Shown here piece after piece: positions 31,590-42,857 of a stretch of DNA of 64,000 bases (position 1 is its first letter; each line of letters starts with the position of its first letter). The DNA lies in NCBI GenBank assembly GCA_023374025.1, contig SIJG01000034.1, positions 1,096,758 through 1,160,757 of the forward strand, read 5' to 3'. The translations under genes were made by a program, and so were the position numbers. Below the pieces are notes generated by a model. It did not search any database. It saw only the letters and a list, made by a program, of their open reading frames with translations, and was not told where the DNA came from. Source of the stretch: Heterodera schachtii (taxonomy: Eukaryota; Nematoda; Chromadorea; Rhabditida; Heteroderidae).

Positions 31590-31900
31590 AAAAAATTAAA
31601 CTTTTTTATATTTAGTGTGAACCTTAAAACAGGGAAAGTACCTCAAATTCCTCATCCTTTTTTGCGTCTCGAATAGCCCCCAGCTTTTCCCCTTTTATCA
31701 TTAGCCATTTTATCAACAATTACTGCAATTAATTAATTACATGCACATAAAATACAATGGAAATGGATGGACGCATTTTGCGAGCAAGCAAAGAAAAGGA
31801 GCGGCAAGTTCAAGGAAAGAGTCGCGCAATTGCGCTCGACTAACCCTGAGGGCGATTTGTCGAACGCAAAAGTGGGGACTTGAAAATTGACTATTTCCCT
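31590..31900 (-). pseudogene. Type B 3'-flank fragment
   Basis: Matches in inverted orientation the sequence at about 63840-64000 (GAGGAATTTGAGGTACTTTC; AAAAGCTGGGGG; TGGCTAATGATAAAA) and the flank of other B copies. It is joined to a type A fragment, which marks a rearrangement breakpoint near 31585. Confidence 0.6.
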
Positions 31901-32195
31901 AAGAAATTTCGCTAAATTTTCCAATTTTTCTGCGTTCGACATCCTTTCCTCGTGCGTTCGAACGCAAGAAGAGGGGCTGAATAATTCCTAAAATTTTGCC
32001 TATTTTTAAAAAAAAAAGTGCACCGCAAAAAAACTGGCATGAAAAAAAAGTAAAGTCGTGAAAAGCAAAAAAAAAAAAGGTCTTCACCGGGGCAAAAATG
32101 GTCGAACGCAAAATTTTTGACGCTGACCCCCCCTAGGGGGGGGGTCATCGCCACGACCCTTTTCCTGACCCACCCCCCCTTGCACAGGTATGAAG
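31860..32195. repeat. Partial mobile-element remnant
   Basis: Contains the inverted words GTCGAACGCAAAA / TTTTGCGTTCGAC and ends CCTTGCACAGGTATGA, like the right end of the 10208-11073 element. C- and G-runs near 32130-32170 also resemble it. Termini on the left not resolved. Confidence 0.4.
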
Positions 32196-32199
32196 CAAA

Positions 32200-33240
32200 G
32201 GTCAAATACAAACAGACAAACAAACAATTAGGCAATATTTAAAAGACAAAATGCCACCAATATATCATTTCGGTCAGATAATTGCATCAATTAATTGATT
32301 AATTCATTCATTTAGTTTGTAAAAGATATATTCGTCCTCTTTTGGAATATGCGATGAAAAGTGAAACCCAATATATAAAATTCCATGATTTTTCCGCACC
32401 TCGGGACTATTTTTTATGATGATTAGAGGTCAATATTTAGTTTTTAATGCGCAATATTTTAACAGTACGCATGAAACTGAAAAAATTAGAAAACACTTAA
32501 GTATTTTGAAAAAAAAAAATCAGGTTTATGAAAATTACATTTTCTCCTTTTCCATTTTGTTTTCTGCTTCGTTTGAATTGTCCATATTTTTTAGGTGATA
32601 CTTTTTTAAATTAAATATTCAGGAAGGCTAAAAAAGCAAATAATAAATATGTAATGGTAAAGCAGAAAAATTAGTGCTGACTGAAACCAAAAGTGAAAGA
32701 AATTGGACGAAAAAAAGAATTTGTGTCAAAAATAAATGGAAAAAGAGACGAATGAATTAAGGAGGAGGGAAAAGAAGCACTTTAATAGTGAAAGTATGTG
32801 CTGTACGGAGATATTAACAGACATTTCGAGAGTCAAAACTGCCGACGAGACCCAACGGACACACATTTCCTAAAATTTTATCCCAAAATACCCCCGATTC
32901 TTTTTTTGGCCCAAAAAATTGCCATGAAAAGCAACAAAAAAAAACAACAAAAGTTTTTCGGGTTCCTCTCATCCTTTTTTGTGATTATTTTGATTTGTAT
33001 TTTTTTTCGATTTTCAAAAACCATTCAACTGTACGCACTGCTCCTCTCTGTTTTAAGCAGTTTGTAAACATTTGCTAAATTACTACGTTTAATTTGTGGT
33101 AATTACCCCCCCCCCCCCCCTCCCCCTCTCTTTCGCTTCCTTCTCAAATGCTTATTGGCGGCTTTTCGAATTTTTTCCCTAATTTAAGAGAATAAACACG
33201 CATCAGTCAATGAATCATTGTTTAATCAATTTATTTTTTT
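32200..33240. other. Intergenic, no gene recognised
   Basis: AT-rich. An open frame at 32798-33067 has a hydrophobic stretch (LSSFFVIILICIFFRF) but no splice context, homologue or coding bias that I can point to. A C-run lies at 33108-33120. The section 32210-32330 resembles the type B 3' flank in inverted orientation. Confidence 0.35.
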
Positions 33241-33245
33241 CTAGC

Positions 33246-33298
33246 AATGTCTTCGACAGTAAACCCGACAATTTTAATCAAAACGAATTCCTCTGGGT
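33246..33298 (+). other. Candidate first exon of an unidentified gene
   Basis: An acceptor-like TTTTTTTCTAG precedes CA-ATG. The frame reads MSSTVNPTILIKTNSSG and ends at a GTAAAA donor. The layout suits an SL trans-spliced first exon, but no second exon was found before Rpt5 (opposite strand). Confidence 0.2.
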
Positions 33299-33759
33299 AA
33301 AAAGGGCAAGGACATACAGTAACTGAAAAGAGGAGATGATGAAATTTTGTTTTGTTATTTGATTAGATTATTATTAAATCTTTGTTTGTATTATTTTCAA
33401 GGAATTCAAGAAAAAATGGAATAAAAACGAAAAATATTCCCTAAGAACCGACCCTAAAATTTTCAAAAAATAATATCATTATTTTTTTCTTGATAGTACA
33501 TACAGTCATGGTCATATCTTTATTTTACAGCCCTAAATATATTCACATAATATAAACAATATAACAACACACACACAAACAACAATTTCACTAAACGAGT
33601 AACATTTGTACATGAAATACAGTGGCAAAAATACATATACGAAATGTAGTACAATAGAGGTTATAAGGCATCGCATGGAAATGGGTCAATGTCAACACAA
33701 ATTGCTGGGCAATGTTCAGCCGTGGCACATCAGTTAAATTCTGCAGGAGAAGGCGCCCA

Positions 33760-35532
33760 TCAGCCATAATACACCAGATTATTCTTCTTCAAGCCTTGCA
33801 CCTGAAAATTTGGGCTTTTTTCTGCAAAATTTCTCAAATTGTTACAATTACCTCCAAAATTCCGTCCATGAAATCCTCATGGAGAATTTTGGTGGAGTCA
33901 CGACGAAGAGCAACCATTCCCTGTAAAAAAAGAGATGAGCTGATGCATATCCTCAAAAAATGTTCATCCGCTCACCGCTTCCACACAAACTGCTCGACAT
34001 TGTGCTCCGTTGAAGTCCTCAATGCAGCGCGACAGCTCAACAAAGTTGACATTTTTGCTGAAAATGAGGAATAATTAGACTATTTCCTAATTCTGTCACC
34101 GACTCGACGTTCATCCGGCGCGAATGAATGCGAAGAATTTGTTCCCTGCCCTTCTCATTTGGTGCTGGGAATTCGATTTTGCGGTCAAAACGTCCGGAGC
34201 GAAGGAGGGCCGGGTCGAGCACATCAACACGATTTGTCGCAGCAATGACCTGCGTTAAACAAACAAAATGAATGTGAATTGATTGGCTTGCTCCACCACT
34301 CACTTTGATGTCGTCGTTGGGTTGGAATCCGTCGAGTTGGTTCAGCAACTCCAACATCGTCCGCTGAATGTCTCGGTCCCCCGTGTCAGAGGCGTCGAAT
34401 CGTTTCGTGCCTGGGTTGAAGAAGGAATAAACACAATGTCAGTAAAGCAAAATCAAAAATACGCGCACCAATCGCATCCAATTCGTCAATGAAAATGATG
34501 GCCGGCGCCTTCTGTTTGGCCAATTCGAATGCGTTCTGCACCATCTTCGCCCCGTCGCCGAGGCCCACTTGGTTCAGCAGAGTACCGGACAAGCGTAGAA
34601 AGGTGGCCTGTGTTTGAGAAGCAACGGCACGGGCGAGCAATGTTTTGCCAGTTCCTTAAAAAAGAGAGAAATTGCCGCCACCTATCAGCAAAATGAAAAT
34701 GCGAATTGATTTGTGAGAAAACAACACCTGGAGGCCCATACATGAGCACGCCCTTCGGTGGATGAATGCCAATCTTTATGAACAGCTCCTTTTTGGTCAT
34801 TGGAAGCACCTGAAAATGAGAAAATGGGAAATTTTGATCCAAAATTGTTATTTTGAAAACGTACAATGGCCTCTTTCAATTCTTTGATTTGCGTCTCGCA
34901 TCCGCCAATTTCGCTGTACGTCTCCGTCGGTTTTTCCACCACTTCCATGGCCTTGACGCGTCGGTCAAAATGGGGCGGCAATTTTGCGATGATGTGAAAA
35001 GTGTCGTCGTTGACGCCGATCAGGTCGCCCGGCTTCAGCTCGTCTGGGCCGACGAGACCAATGCGAGGCAGAAACATGACGAGTCCCTTCGATATTTTGA
35101 TGACGGCGCCTCTTTTCTGAAGCGCATCCAAGTCGCTGCTCGAGCCTTCTTCTACTCCTTCCGCTTGGTCATCCGCGAGGTCCAGAATTTCCACGACATT
35201 GGCCACCTGCCACGGCATTTTCATGTACTGAAAATGGTTTTCGTCAAAATTTGTCGTTCCTCCTTTTGTTTGTTTGCTCTCACTTTCTTCATCTGTTTGT
35301 TGTTCTCCTTCGTCTTCGTCCCCAGTGTTTTGATGTTGTACGCGATTTTGCGCATTTCGTCCCTCATGATGCGAATTTCTTCGTCGAGCTGTTGTACGCG
35401 TTCGTCAATTTGGGCGGAAGACATCTCCAACACTTCAGCGTCTGTCTGAAAATTTAAAAAATGAAATGACATCGAAACGGAAGAAAATGAAAAGCACCAA
35501 TCGCTCACCACATCTCCGGCAGGGTGCGCCAT
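33760..35532 (-). CDS. rpt-5: 26S proteasome regulatory ATPase subunit Rpt5 (PSMC3 / 6A)
   Basis: Ten exons: 35532-35509, 35445-35284, 35227-34865, 34809-34728, 34654-34469, 34410-34304, 34249-34104, 34057-33976, 33920-33852, 33801-33760. All phases agree and give 420 aa (human PSMC3 is 439). Order of parts: an N-terminal coiled coil ([17 protein letters not shown]), an OB-type segment ([10 protein letters not shown]), then the AAA+ domain. That domain has Walker A GPPGTGKT, Walker [10 protein letters not shown], the sensor-1 region IAATNRVD and the Arg-finger region LRSGRFDRK. The C-terminus is NNLVYYG, close to the family's YYA tail that docks into the 20S ring. Rpt5 is one of six ATPases that unfold ubiquitinated substrates. 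At exon 7 the donor GTCGGT at 34103 is needed for frame; the more obvious GTGACA would break it. Confidence 0.95.
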
Positions 35533-35590
35533 CTTCTCGTTGTGTTACGCCCCGTTAGTAAAAATGTGAGAAAAAGCATCATAACAGCGC

Positions 35591-35598
35591 CTTTTATA
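35591..35598 (-). promoter_or_regulatory. TATA box of Rpt5
   Basis: TATAAAAG on the minus strand, 60 bp upstream of the ATG at 35532. Confidence 0.6.
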
Positions 35599-35659
35599 CA
35601 CAATTTTGGGTGGTTTTTTTTTGTATTGTGTGCAGTTGCGTTGCAGTGCGCCAAAATGT

Positions 35660-36000
35660 GCGAGAGTTTTCTATTTTGAATATTTTTTTAAAATTCAGCC
35701 AAAAATTTGGCATGAGGTTGAATCTATTAATGACTTGGATATCTAACATTATTAGAAAAATTAAATGTAATTCTAAGACTATTTTTGTCATTTATATGGC
35801 ATTTTGCGCCTATTTCACTTTTTACAAAGAATTTTTTTCCAAAAAATAACCATTAAAAAAAAAATTTTATTTACATATTTTAATACATATTTGGGGGTTT
35901 TTGTACATATTTCATACATATTTTAGCATTTTTTATACATATTTTATTTACATAATTCGCGATTTTTCTTACATAAAATTAGCAGCCCTAATGATGACCA
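35660..36000. repeat. AT-rich repeat with CATATTT words
   Basis: TACATATTT recurs five or more times in 35870-35960, and the block ends near CAGCCCTA at 35989. It is related to the block at 1540-1690. No gene recognised. Confidence 0.4.
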
Positions 36001-36030
36001 ATTTGTTTTTGTTTTACCAATTTTGTTTAG

Positions 36031-36222
36031 ACATTTCTCCGTGCCACCACTTCTGTCGCTTACAATATGCAAATTCATTTTTATAACACAACGCCAATTG
36101 AAAAAAATGTTCATAAATTGAAATTGCATTTTTAATTTAGGCCGCTGTCTCCGCCAGCAGATCAAAGCGACGAAAAAGTGTTCTTGACTCCCGGGCCCAG
36201 TGATCAGCAGAAGAAGGAGTGA
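36031..36222 (+). pseudogene. Relic of the last two exons of a type A gene
   Basis: After TTTTGTTTAG the frame reads TFLRATTSVAYNMQIHFYNT, the start of the third domain. It then loses most of that domain and stops. The last exon at 36141-36222 is intact (PLSPPADQSDEKVFLT ... QQKKE, stop). Confidence 0.7.
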
Positions 36223-36451
36223 TCATTTAAGGAAATTACCGATCATTAGAGTTATGATGAATGCATTGTTTGGATGATATTTTATTTGGGATGAGAGATT
36301 ATTTGAGAAATGACTGATTTATTTTTGTGTTATGCTCAATTGGAAATTGGATAAATATTAATTAATTTGTGCTTCGCAAATTCAAATTGCTCAAAACGAT
36401 GCTTCCGATGGTTTTCAGGTCGTTGCTCACGAATCCCGTATCCATTTCGAC

Positions 36452-36594
36452 CAGGGCTGGACGAAATTTCTTTTCGTTTCGTCCTACATTTTCGGCACTT
36501 TTTGACTTTCGTTATCGTCCGCCAAAGTTTTTTTAGTTTCGTTTTCGTATACGAGAATTTTTTTTTTTTTTTGTGTGATTTTCGCACAGCCCTG
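36452..36594. mobile_element. 143-bp hAT-like MITE
   Basis: Ends CAGGGCTGGACGAAA and TTTCGCACAGCCCTG. Perfect 8-bp target duplication ATTTCGAC at 36444-36451 and 36595-36602. It is inserted inside a copy of the dispersed CGAATCCCGTATCCATTTCG repeat. Confidence 0.85.
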
Positions 36595-36602
36595 ATTTCG
36601 AC

Positions 36603-37290
36603 AAAGAAATGAAAAAAAAAGATGAAAAACTAGCAAAAAAATGCGGCAATCATGAAGAATGGAGGTCCCGTATTTTCCTTTATTATTTTGCGATAAAAAC
36701 ATGAACCCTGAGCTTTTCGGTGGTGCTGATCACGAATATGATATCCATTTTTAACCCCTTGACCCGAACTCGAACAAAAGTCGAAACTCATTTTTACACA
36801 AAATTCACCTTCTTGAAAATTTATTTTTACCAAAATCCACCTTTATTTATTTGTCCAAAATCGGTTCAAATATCTGTAATGACCATAAATCCGTATTTTC
36901 TATTCATTCCATGCATTTTAGTCGGTTTAGACAATAAAGTTGGTTTTTATGGAAAATGAGTTGTTTTCGACTTTTGTTCGAGTCCGGGGTTCGAAATTTT
37001 CATTGGCCATTTGTGTCTTAAAAGTCATTTTAAGGCGATTCGTGTTAGCAAAAAAAAGGTCATTTGACATTAATTCCTAGCCCTAATGATCATAATTACT
37101 TGATTACCTACCTAAACAACCTTTAAAAATGTATCAAAATCAAAACTATAATTTTTTCAAGTGTCCAAAACAAAATTTTTTTTTTTGAATTGGAAGCCAA
37201 AAATTAAATCATTGTGTTAATGTATTTTGCCAAATTCAAAATTGATAGTTTTGCCCAATTTTCTTTTCATTTTCCCCTTCATTAACTTGC
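36603..37290. repeat. Intergenic repeats
   Basis: Two inverted copies of the dispersed GAGTCCGGGGTTCG repeat (about 36715-36790 and 36960-37000) flank AT-rich DNA. No gene seen. Confidence 0.4.
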
Positions 37291-37296
37291 AATCCC

Positions 37297-37804
37297 GGGG
37301 TCAGGGCAGGTCATCCACAGGCAACTCATCCACGGGCAACTCATCCACAGTCAAGTCGTCCACAAGGCAACTCATCCACAAGGCATCTCATCCACAGTCA
37401 ACTCATCCACATTTTTCTCGGATAAAAATTAAAATAAAATGGGTGCAAAATGCCGATGAAAAATAAAATAAAATTGATAAAATCCGGCAGAGCTTGAGTC
37501 TATAATGAATTTGATGAGTTTTATAAACAGTCAATGCTTTAGCAATATATGCAAAAAAAAACATTTTAATTTTCTAAAAATGTTCTTATCTGGGCCGGGA
37601 TTCGAAATTAACAGCACAGCCATGCGCCATCACCAACTCGAATCGAACTTTTTTCAATTTTATTTTATTTTTCATCGGCATTTTGCACCCATTTAATTTT
37701 AATTTTTATCCGAGAAAAATGTGGATGAGTTGACTGTGGATGAGATGCCTTGTGGATGAGTTGCCTTGTGGATGAGTTGCCTGTGGATGACCTGCCACTG
37801 CGCC
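37297..37804. mobile_element. Foldback element with TIRs of tandem CATCCACAGGCAACT units
   Basis: Left arm 37297-37470: GGGGTCAGGGCAGGTCATCC, then six to seven 15-16 bp units of the CTCATCCACAAGGCAA type, then a long pairing stretch (CTCGGATAAAAATTAAAAT). The right arm (about 37650-37804) is the complement and ends GGATGACCTGCC. GCAATCCC flanks both sides (37289-37296, 37805-37812), a likely 8-9 bp duplication as in Mutator-like elements. The loop is about 180 bp with no gene. Confidence 0.75.
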
Positions 37805-37931
37805 GCAATCCCTTCTATTCCCAGCTCATTGATTAAAGGATTTGCATGAAAAATTGATTTACCCATCTATTTTGCATTTTGTGACACCAATCAATTGGAA
37901 AAGAGGCAAATTGTGTTAATTGCAGCAAAAA

Positions 37932-39194
37932 ATGAACAAACGGTAAGGAATTATTTTCTTAAATAAATTTACAAATTTTTCATTTTTCCCTAATTTCTCA
38001 TTTCAGTTGGATTTGCAACGACGTGTGGATGGACATTTTCCCATCCTTTGACCGTGCTCAACTTGGTCTCAAAATGGCATTGCTTTCCGAGCGTTTCGAT
38101 GTTTTAGTGGACACACATTTTGATGGCAGAGAATTGACAATTTGGCAACCAATCGGAATTAGCAAGGACATTGGACCAAAACCGAAACTGTCTGTACGGA
38201 TCGATGTCAGTTTTGTGGATTTTCCGTTGTCGGACCATCCGCTGCCAAACAAAATCTGCTTTAAGAACCTTCGGATTGAGTAAATTTGTCATTTTCTGTG
38301 TGTGTTTTAAAATTTTTCTGTATGTTATTCCTTTTTCAGGTACATTGACTATTCCGTCATTGAATTTCTCCGTTCCAACAAACAAATTTGGGACAAAAGT
38401 GGCACAAAATTGAAGTTGTCTATTGTCAACAACACAATTTGGGATGTTTTTACCCATGAAATTTGGCCCGTTTTTGCGACAAACATTCGCCATTTGGTTC
38501 TTCACAATGCCGATCATTTAGACAATTTGCGTCGCCGCATTTCACCAACAATTCTCACTGATCTCAATCATCTCAATTCAATCGAATCCACTGATTTGTT
38601 CCCCGACGTAATTGCTGATGATGGGCAAAACGCAACTGCTTGCCAAATGTTGTCCAATTGGTTGCACACGCCGAGCAAAAATGGCCAACCGAAGCGATTG
38701 CATTGCCATTATTTGTTGAATCAACCAAATCTCGAATTGGTCAACAATTTCAAAGAGGTGGCCGGCCATATTTCATTAGACGACTGATTGACTAATTAAT
38801 TAATTACCTTTAATTTGCGCATTCTTTTTGTTGGGGCATTTCCCCGTGCCACTTCTTCCGCTAGTTACATTATTCGAATTGATAATGTGGAAACAATGCC
38901 AATTGGGCCATTTGAATCGGTGAATGAACGGACCAAAGAAAAGCTGACACTGATGGATGATGGCTTTTTTTATTTGCTGTTGAAGCGATGCCCAATTGGG
39001 GAGACGGAAGCGACGGTTCAGTGGGAAAACGACGAAAATTTGGACGACAAATTGAACAAAGTCAAATTTGCTTTGTGGCGTGGCAAATGTTTTGGGTAAG
39101 CAGAAGCAAACAGCATTTGATTTTATTGAAAACAAAACTCAATTTAAGGCCATTTTCGCCACCAACGGAAGAAAAAGAAAAAGCGGACGAATGA
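37932..39194 (+). CDS. Type A F-box-like family protein; third-domain acceptor site altered
   Basis: Exons 37932-37942 (MNKR), 38007-38279, 38340-38757, 38836-39095, 39149-39194. Joined, the phases agree and give 335 aa. Parts: WMDIFPSFDRAQLGLKMALL-type F-box-like segment, YIDYSVIEFLRSNKQIW second domain, FESVNERTKEKLTL third domain, and tail PFSPPTEEKEKADE. The exon starting at 38836 follows TTGTTGGG where other copies have TTTGTTTAG, so the AG acceptor is missing. Unless another acceptor is used, the transcript would retain intron 3 and stop at 38787 after about 240 residues. The start sits just after AATTGCAG, a possible SL trans-splice site. Confidence 0.6.
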
Positions 39195-39599
39195 AAGCAA
39201 CGAAAAATAATTACCTATATTTGTTGATTTGATGCTCTCTCATAAGAAATGCTTTATTTATTTGTCTGTTTGTTTTAGAATTTTTGTTCAATATACTTGA
39301 GAAATGGCCGATAATTTTTAGGATGGTGAATTGAAATTTGCATAAATGTTTATCGGAGGCCTAAAAACCAATTTTATTGGTTTTCATCCAACAATCTTGG
39401 TATCATTCGAAAGCTCTTATCATGCTCGATTAGCCTTAAAAAAGCGGATAGATTTTCAAGCCTGGAAAAAATTTTATGAAGAAAAAACTTCAAAAATTTC
39501 GACTTTTTCGAAATTTTCATGTCTAACTTTTTTGGTAATTGTTTAATCGCGAAGCAATAGCTTAGAAAAAGCTTCTAAACATGTTAAGCTTTCGAACGA

Positions 39600-39640
39600 T
39601 GTCAAAAATGTTGGATTTTCTTTTTCCACGGGCGGTGCCA
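39600..39640 (-). pseudogene. Fragment of a MAPPV-type first exon
   Basis: Minus strand CAATGGCACCGCCCGTGG matches the start of exon 1 of the 14168 gene (ATGGCACCGCCCGTCAC). The match is lost after about 10 codons. Confidence 0.4.
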
Positions 39641-39713
39641 TTGAAAATAAATTTCGTCAATTTTTTTACGCAGCAGCACCTCAACATTTTGTATTTGTTA
39701 GTAACTTTTTTAG

Positions 39714-39720
39714 TATAAAA
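39714..39720 (+). promoter_or_regulatory. TATA box of type B gene
   Basis: TATAAAA followed by TGCCCCTTTTTCTCCTCC, 78-84 bp upstream of the ATG at 39798, as in the other B copies. Confidence 0.65.
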
Positions 39721-39797
39721 TGCCCCTTTTTCTCCTCCTCCTCTTCATTCCATTCATTCATTCTTCCTAATATTTTCCGGTCATTTTGCTGCTGCAA

Positions 39798-41835
39798 ATG
39801 TCTGCAGAAATTCTGTACGTTTACTGTTTCTTTTTAATGGCATTTCGTATTTCTTTTGCTCAATATTTGGCCTGAATTGTGAGATGAAAATTTCAAAATC
39901 AATTTTGAAAGATTAGCTTTTTAGAGGCTAAAACTTCACATTTTACTTCCTCGTCTTCGTCTTAACCTTTTGACCCTTTCATTCATTAATTTCCCCAATT
40001 TATTTTTCAGTTGGTGTGCCGTGACTCTTCTGTTGGTCGGCTGTGCCACCATTCTTTTTTGGTTCTTTTTTGGCCATGTCAAAAAACGACGAAGCCCTCA
40101 CAAAAAAGAAATGTAAAAAAAAAAAAAAAAATTGGAATTTCTTAAATTTCTCCAATTTTCAGCTTTATCTGTGGCGATTGTTGGCTTTTGGTGTTCGATT
40201 TTCTTGCGCCTTCTCAACTTGGCCTCGAAATTGCACTGATCAGCCGTCGCTTTGACCTCCGAGTGGACGAACACTTCAAGACACGCAAATGGAAATTGGG
40301 CAAAATGCAAATTTGCCACGAAATTGGAGAGAATGGCACCAAGAAAATGCATATCGCCAAATCCGATGGAAATCCATTGCCAATCCCGCAAAATCCGTTG
40401 CCGAACAAAATCATCGGATTCAGTGGCATTACGATCGCGTAAGAAACCGATCATCCAGATTTTTTTATTTATGAGTGACTATCACATTTTCAGTTACATC
40501 GGTCAAAATGTCATCGCATTTCTCCGCCGTTTTCACCGTTTTTTCGCCGTTTGTTCAACGGTTTTGTACATTCGCACTGAAAATGTTCGCATTTTGGACT
40601 TCGTTTTGCTCAACATTTTGCCAATGTTTCGCCATTCAATGCATCTGATGTTTTTGAATACCATCACTTTTCGCCGTTTGCGCCAATTGGCCCCGTCACT
40701 TCTCAACGATTGTCCATCACTTCACTCTGTGTTGTTTGATGACGGCATTTTCCCCGAATTTCCGCCCGATGAAAGTGCCAATGCGTCGGATGGACAAGCG
40801 GTGACCAAATGGGTGTTTACGCCTCGTCCGGATGGTGTGCCGAAGTGGATCAAATGCATTGCGAATTCACCGGAGGATCAATGGTCGTCAACGATGGAAC
40901 AGCTCAAAGCGGTGATTATCCCAATTTCATTAGTTTTTCTATGAATTTTTGTCCCATTTTTAGGCATTTTCCAATGCTTCTTCTCCGGTTTCTTTTTGCA
41001 TTCACTTTCTGCTGTCTTCTCCAATTGACTCCGCTGTGCCATTTGATCTGATCAACGAAGTGACTGGAGAGAAATTGTATCTTCTGCAATCAGCAAATGA
41101 CTTTGGCTCATCCGTTGTCCAATTGCGTGGGATTGGAGAAAGTGGAAAAATATGACGGATGCATCCAAAGCTCGACAGAACCCAATTGACATTGTGATCA
41201 AAGATGGCGGATACGACGACTGGTGAACAATTTAAAAATGTTTAATGATTTTGAGTCCAATCGTCGACAATTTTGCCTAGAAATTATGCTTTCAATTCGT
41301 ATCCAAAAACGTACGATTTGTTTTGGAATGGATAGAATTGTGGGCTCTATTATGGTTCCGAATACCGGACCCGAACTCGAACAAAAAAAAAAATCGAAAA
41401 TTCAACTTTTCGAATATTATACCTTTAGTCTAAAAATGGTTCATCTTCAAATGATTTTTTATTGAAGCAATGATGACTTTCAGTCGTTTCTGTGGAATTT
41501 AAACAAAGTTTGAACTAAAAATGTGAAAATCAGAAACTGAGTTTTCGATTTTTTGTTCGGGTCCGGGGTTCGGAATTGGTCGAAAGTGATCCACGACCTC
41601 GAAAACCCTTGGAAAAATATTTTCATGGCTTTTGAAAACATAAAAAAATTTTCAAAAAATTTATGGGGAACAAACCATAATAGAGCCGAATTATGGTACA
41701 AAAAATCAAGGATTAGTTAGTTGATTTGACTCATAAAATGCCATTGAATTATAATTTGCAATGGAATAATCATCGTTTTTCAGTCTTCTTCTCGACGACG
41801 CTTCTCCCGGGCCGAGTGATCAGCAGCAGAAATGA
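39798..41835 (+). pseudogene. Type B membrane-anchored F-box-like gene with one late frameshift
   Basis: Exons 39798-39814, 40011-40112, 40163-40438, 40494-40911, 40964-41222, 41784-41835. The first four join in phase. N-terminus MSAEILWCAVTLLLVGCATI with the rest of one hydrophobic span, then GHVKKRRSPHKKE. The F-box-like segment is WLLVFDFLAPSQLGLEIALI. Exon 5 is 259 bp, one base short of the family's 3n+2. Near 41103 (AATGACTTTGGCTC) a base is missing compared with the other B copies, so the frame leaves the conserved RCPIGW motif and stops at 41156. The product would keep about 330 residues. The site lies next to a T-run, so an assembly error is possible. Confidence 0.65.
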
Positions 41836-41839
41836 ATTA

Positions 41840-42570
41840 ATTGGCTGGTGTAATTATGTGACCGAAATGATATTGTTGGCAATTTGCCATTTAAATATTG
41901 CCTAATTGTTTGTTTATCTGTTTGTATTTGACCTTTGCTTTCTCACAAATGCGTCCATTTCCATTGTATTTTATGTATATATGTGAAATTCAATTGTGAG
42001 TAATTAATTAATCGTTGATAAAATGGCTAATAATAAAAACGATAAAAGCTTGGGCATATTCGCGGCCCAACCCAATAAATGCCATGGCACAACAATTTTC
42101 GGCTGGCCTTAGGCTGTCAATTTTATAGTCACACACAATTAGCTATTATTAATGACAATTTCCAGTTCATCACGGAAATGTTCAACAATTATATCCGCTG
42201 GAGTAGAGAATGACAATAGGAATGCTTAACCGAAAACTTCCTGAGATTCGCGACTTACTCCCGAGTTCGAGAATCCGCCGAGACACAAAATCCGAGACTT
42301 TTCAAAAAATGCTCACACCCTCATCAAGAATTGGAAAAATTTTCACCATAAGTTGTGAAAGCTTCTTCAAAGGGTTTCTCTGGATCACTCTGCTGAGAAA
42401 TATAAGCAATCCGTTAAATATTCACGCATTTTTTATTGCGATGTGTCGGGTCCTCAAATGTCGGGTCCTCAAATGTCAAATCCTCAAATGTCGCACCACG
42501 ATTCCCGACAAATGCCGACTGACCCTGACTTTTCCAATCCCGCCGAAGGGTCGGAGCGCTATGCTAATAT
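41840..42570. other. Type B 3' flank and unassigned DNA
   Basis: 41840-42060 is the shared B 3' flank. The open frame at 42210-42575 has no recognisable motif; it includes three CCTCAAATGTCGGGT-type repeats at 42450-42500. No gene called. Confidence 0.35.
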
Positions 42571-42575
42571 TTTAG

Positions 42576-42690
42576 TATAAAAATGCCCTTTTCTTCTCCT
42601 CCTCCTCATTCCATTCATTCATTCGTCACATTTTCTGGTAATTATGTTGCTTCAAATGTCTTCAGAAATTTGTCTGCAATTAAAACAAAA
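42576..42690 (+). pseudogene. Type B promoter/first-exon relic
   Basis: TATAAAAATGCCC with the pyrimidine-rich leader, then CAAATGTCTTCAGAAATTTG at about 42655-42674, equals the B first exon region (MSSEI) but without the GTACGT donor and with no transmembrane exon downstream. It lies 200 bp before a type A gene start. Confidence 0.6.
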
Positions 42691-42857
42691 AAAGTTTCAG
42701 AATAAAATGCCATTTTACGTCTCTTTTTACATTTTTCTTTGTTGTCGCTCGATTTACTTATTGTTTAGGAAAGAATTTTCAAAACAATTACCTATTTATT
42801 CTAATTGTGTCACCAATTAATTGTAAACCGGCAAAAGTGTGTTAATTGCAGCAAAAA

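Noticed and set aside
32798..33067. 89-codon frame with a hydrophobic stretch
   Set aside because: AT-rich, no splice or promoter context, no paralogue or known family; probably chance.
32200..33760. Spliced-leader RNA gene
   Set aside because: I looked here and across the window for a GGTTTAATTACCCAAG-type leader followed by GTAAAC and found none.
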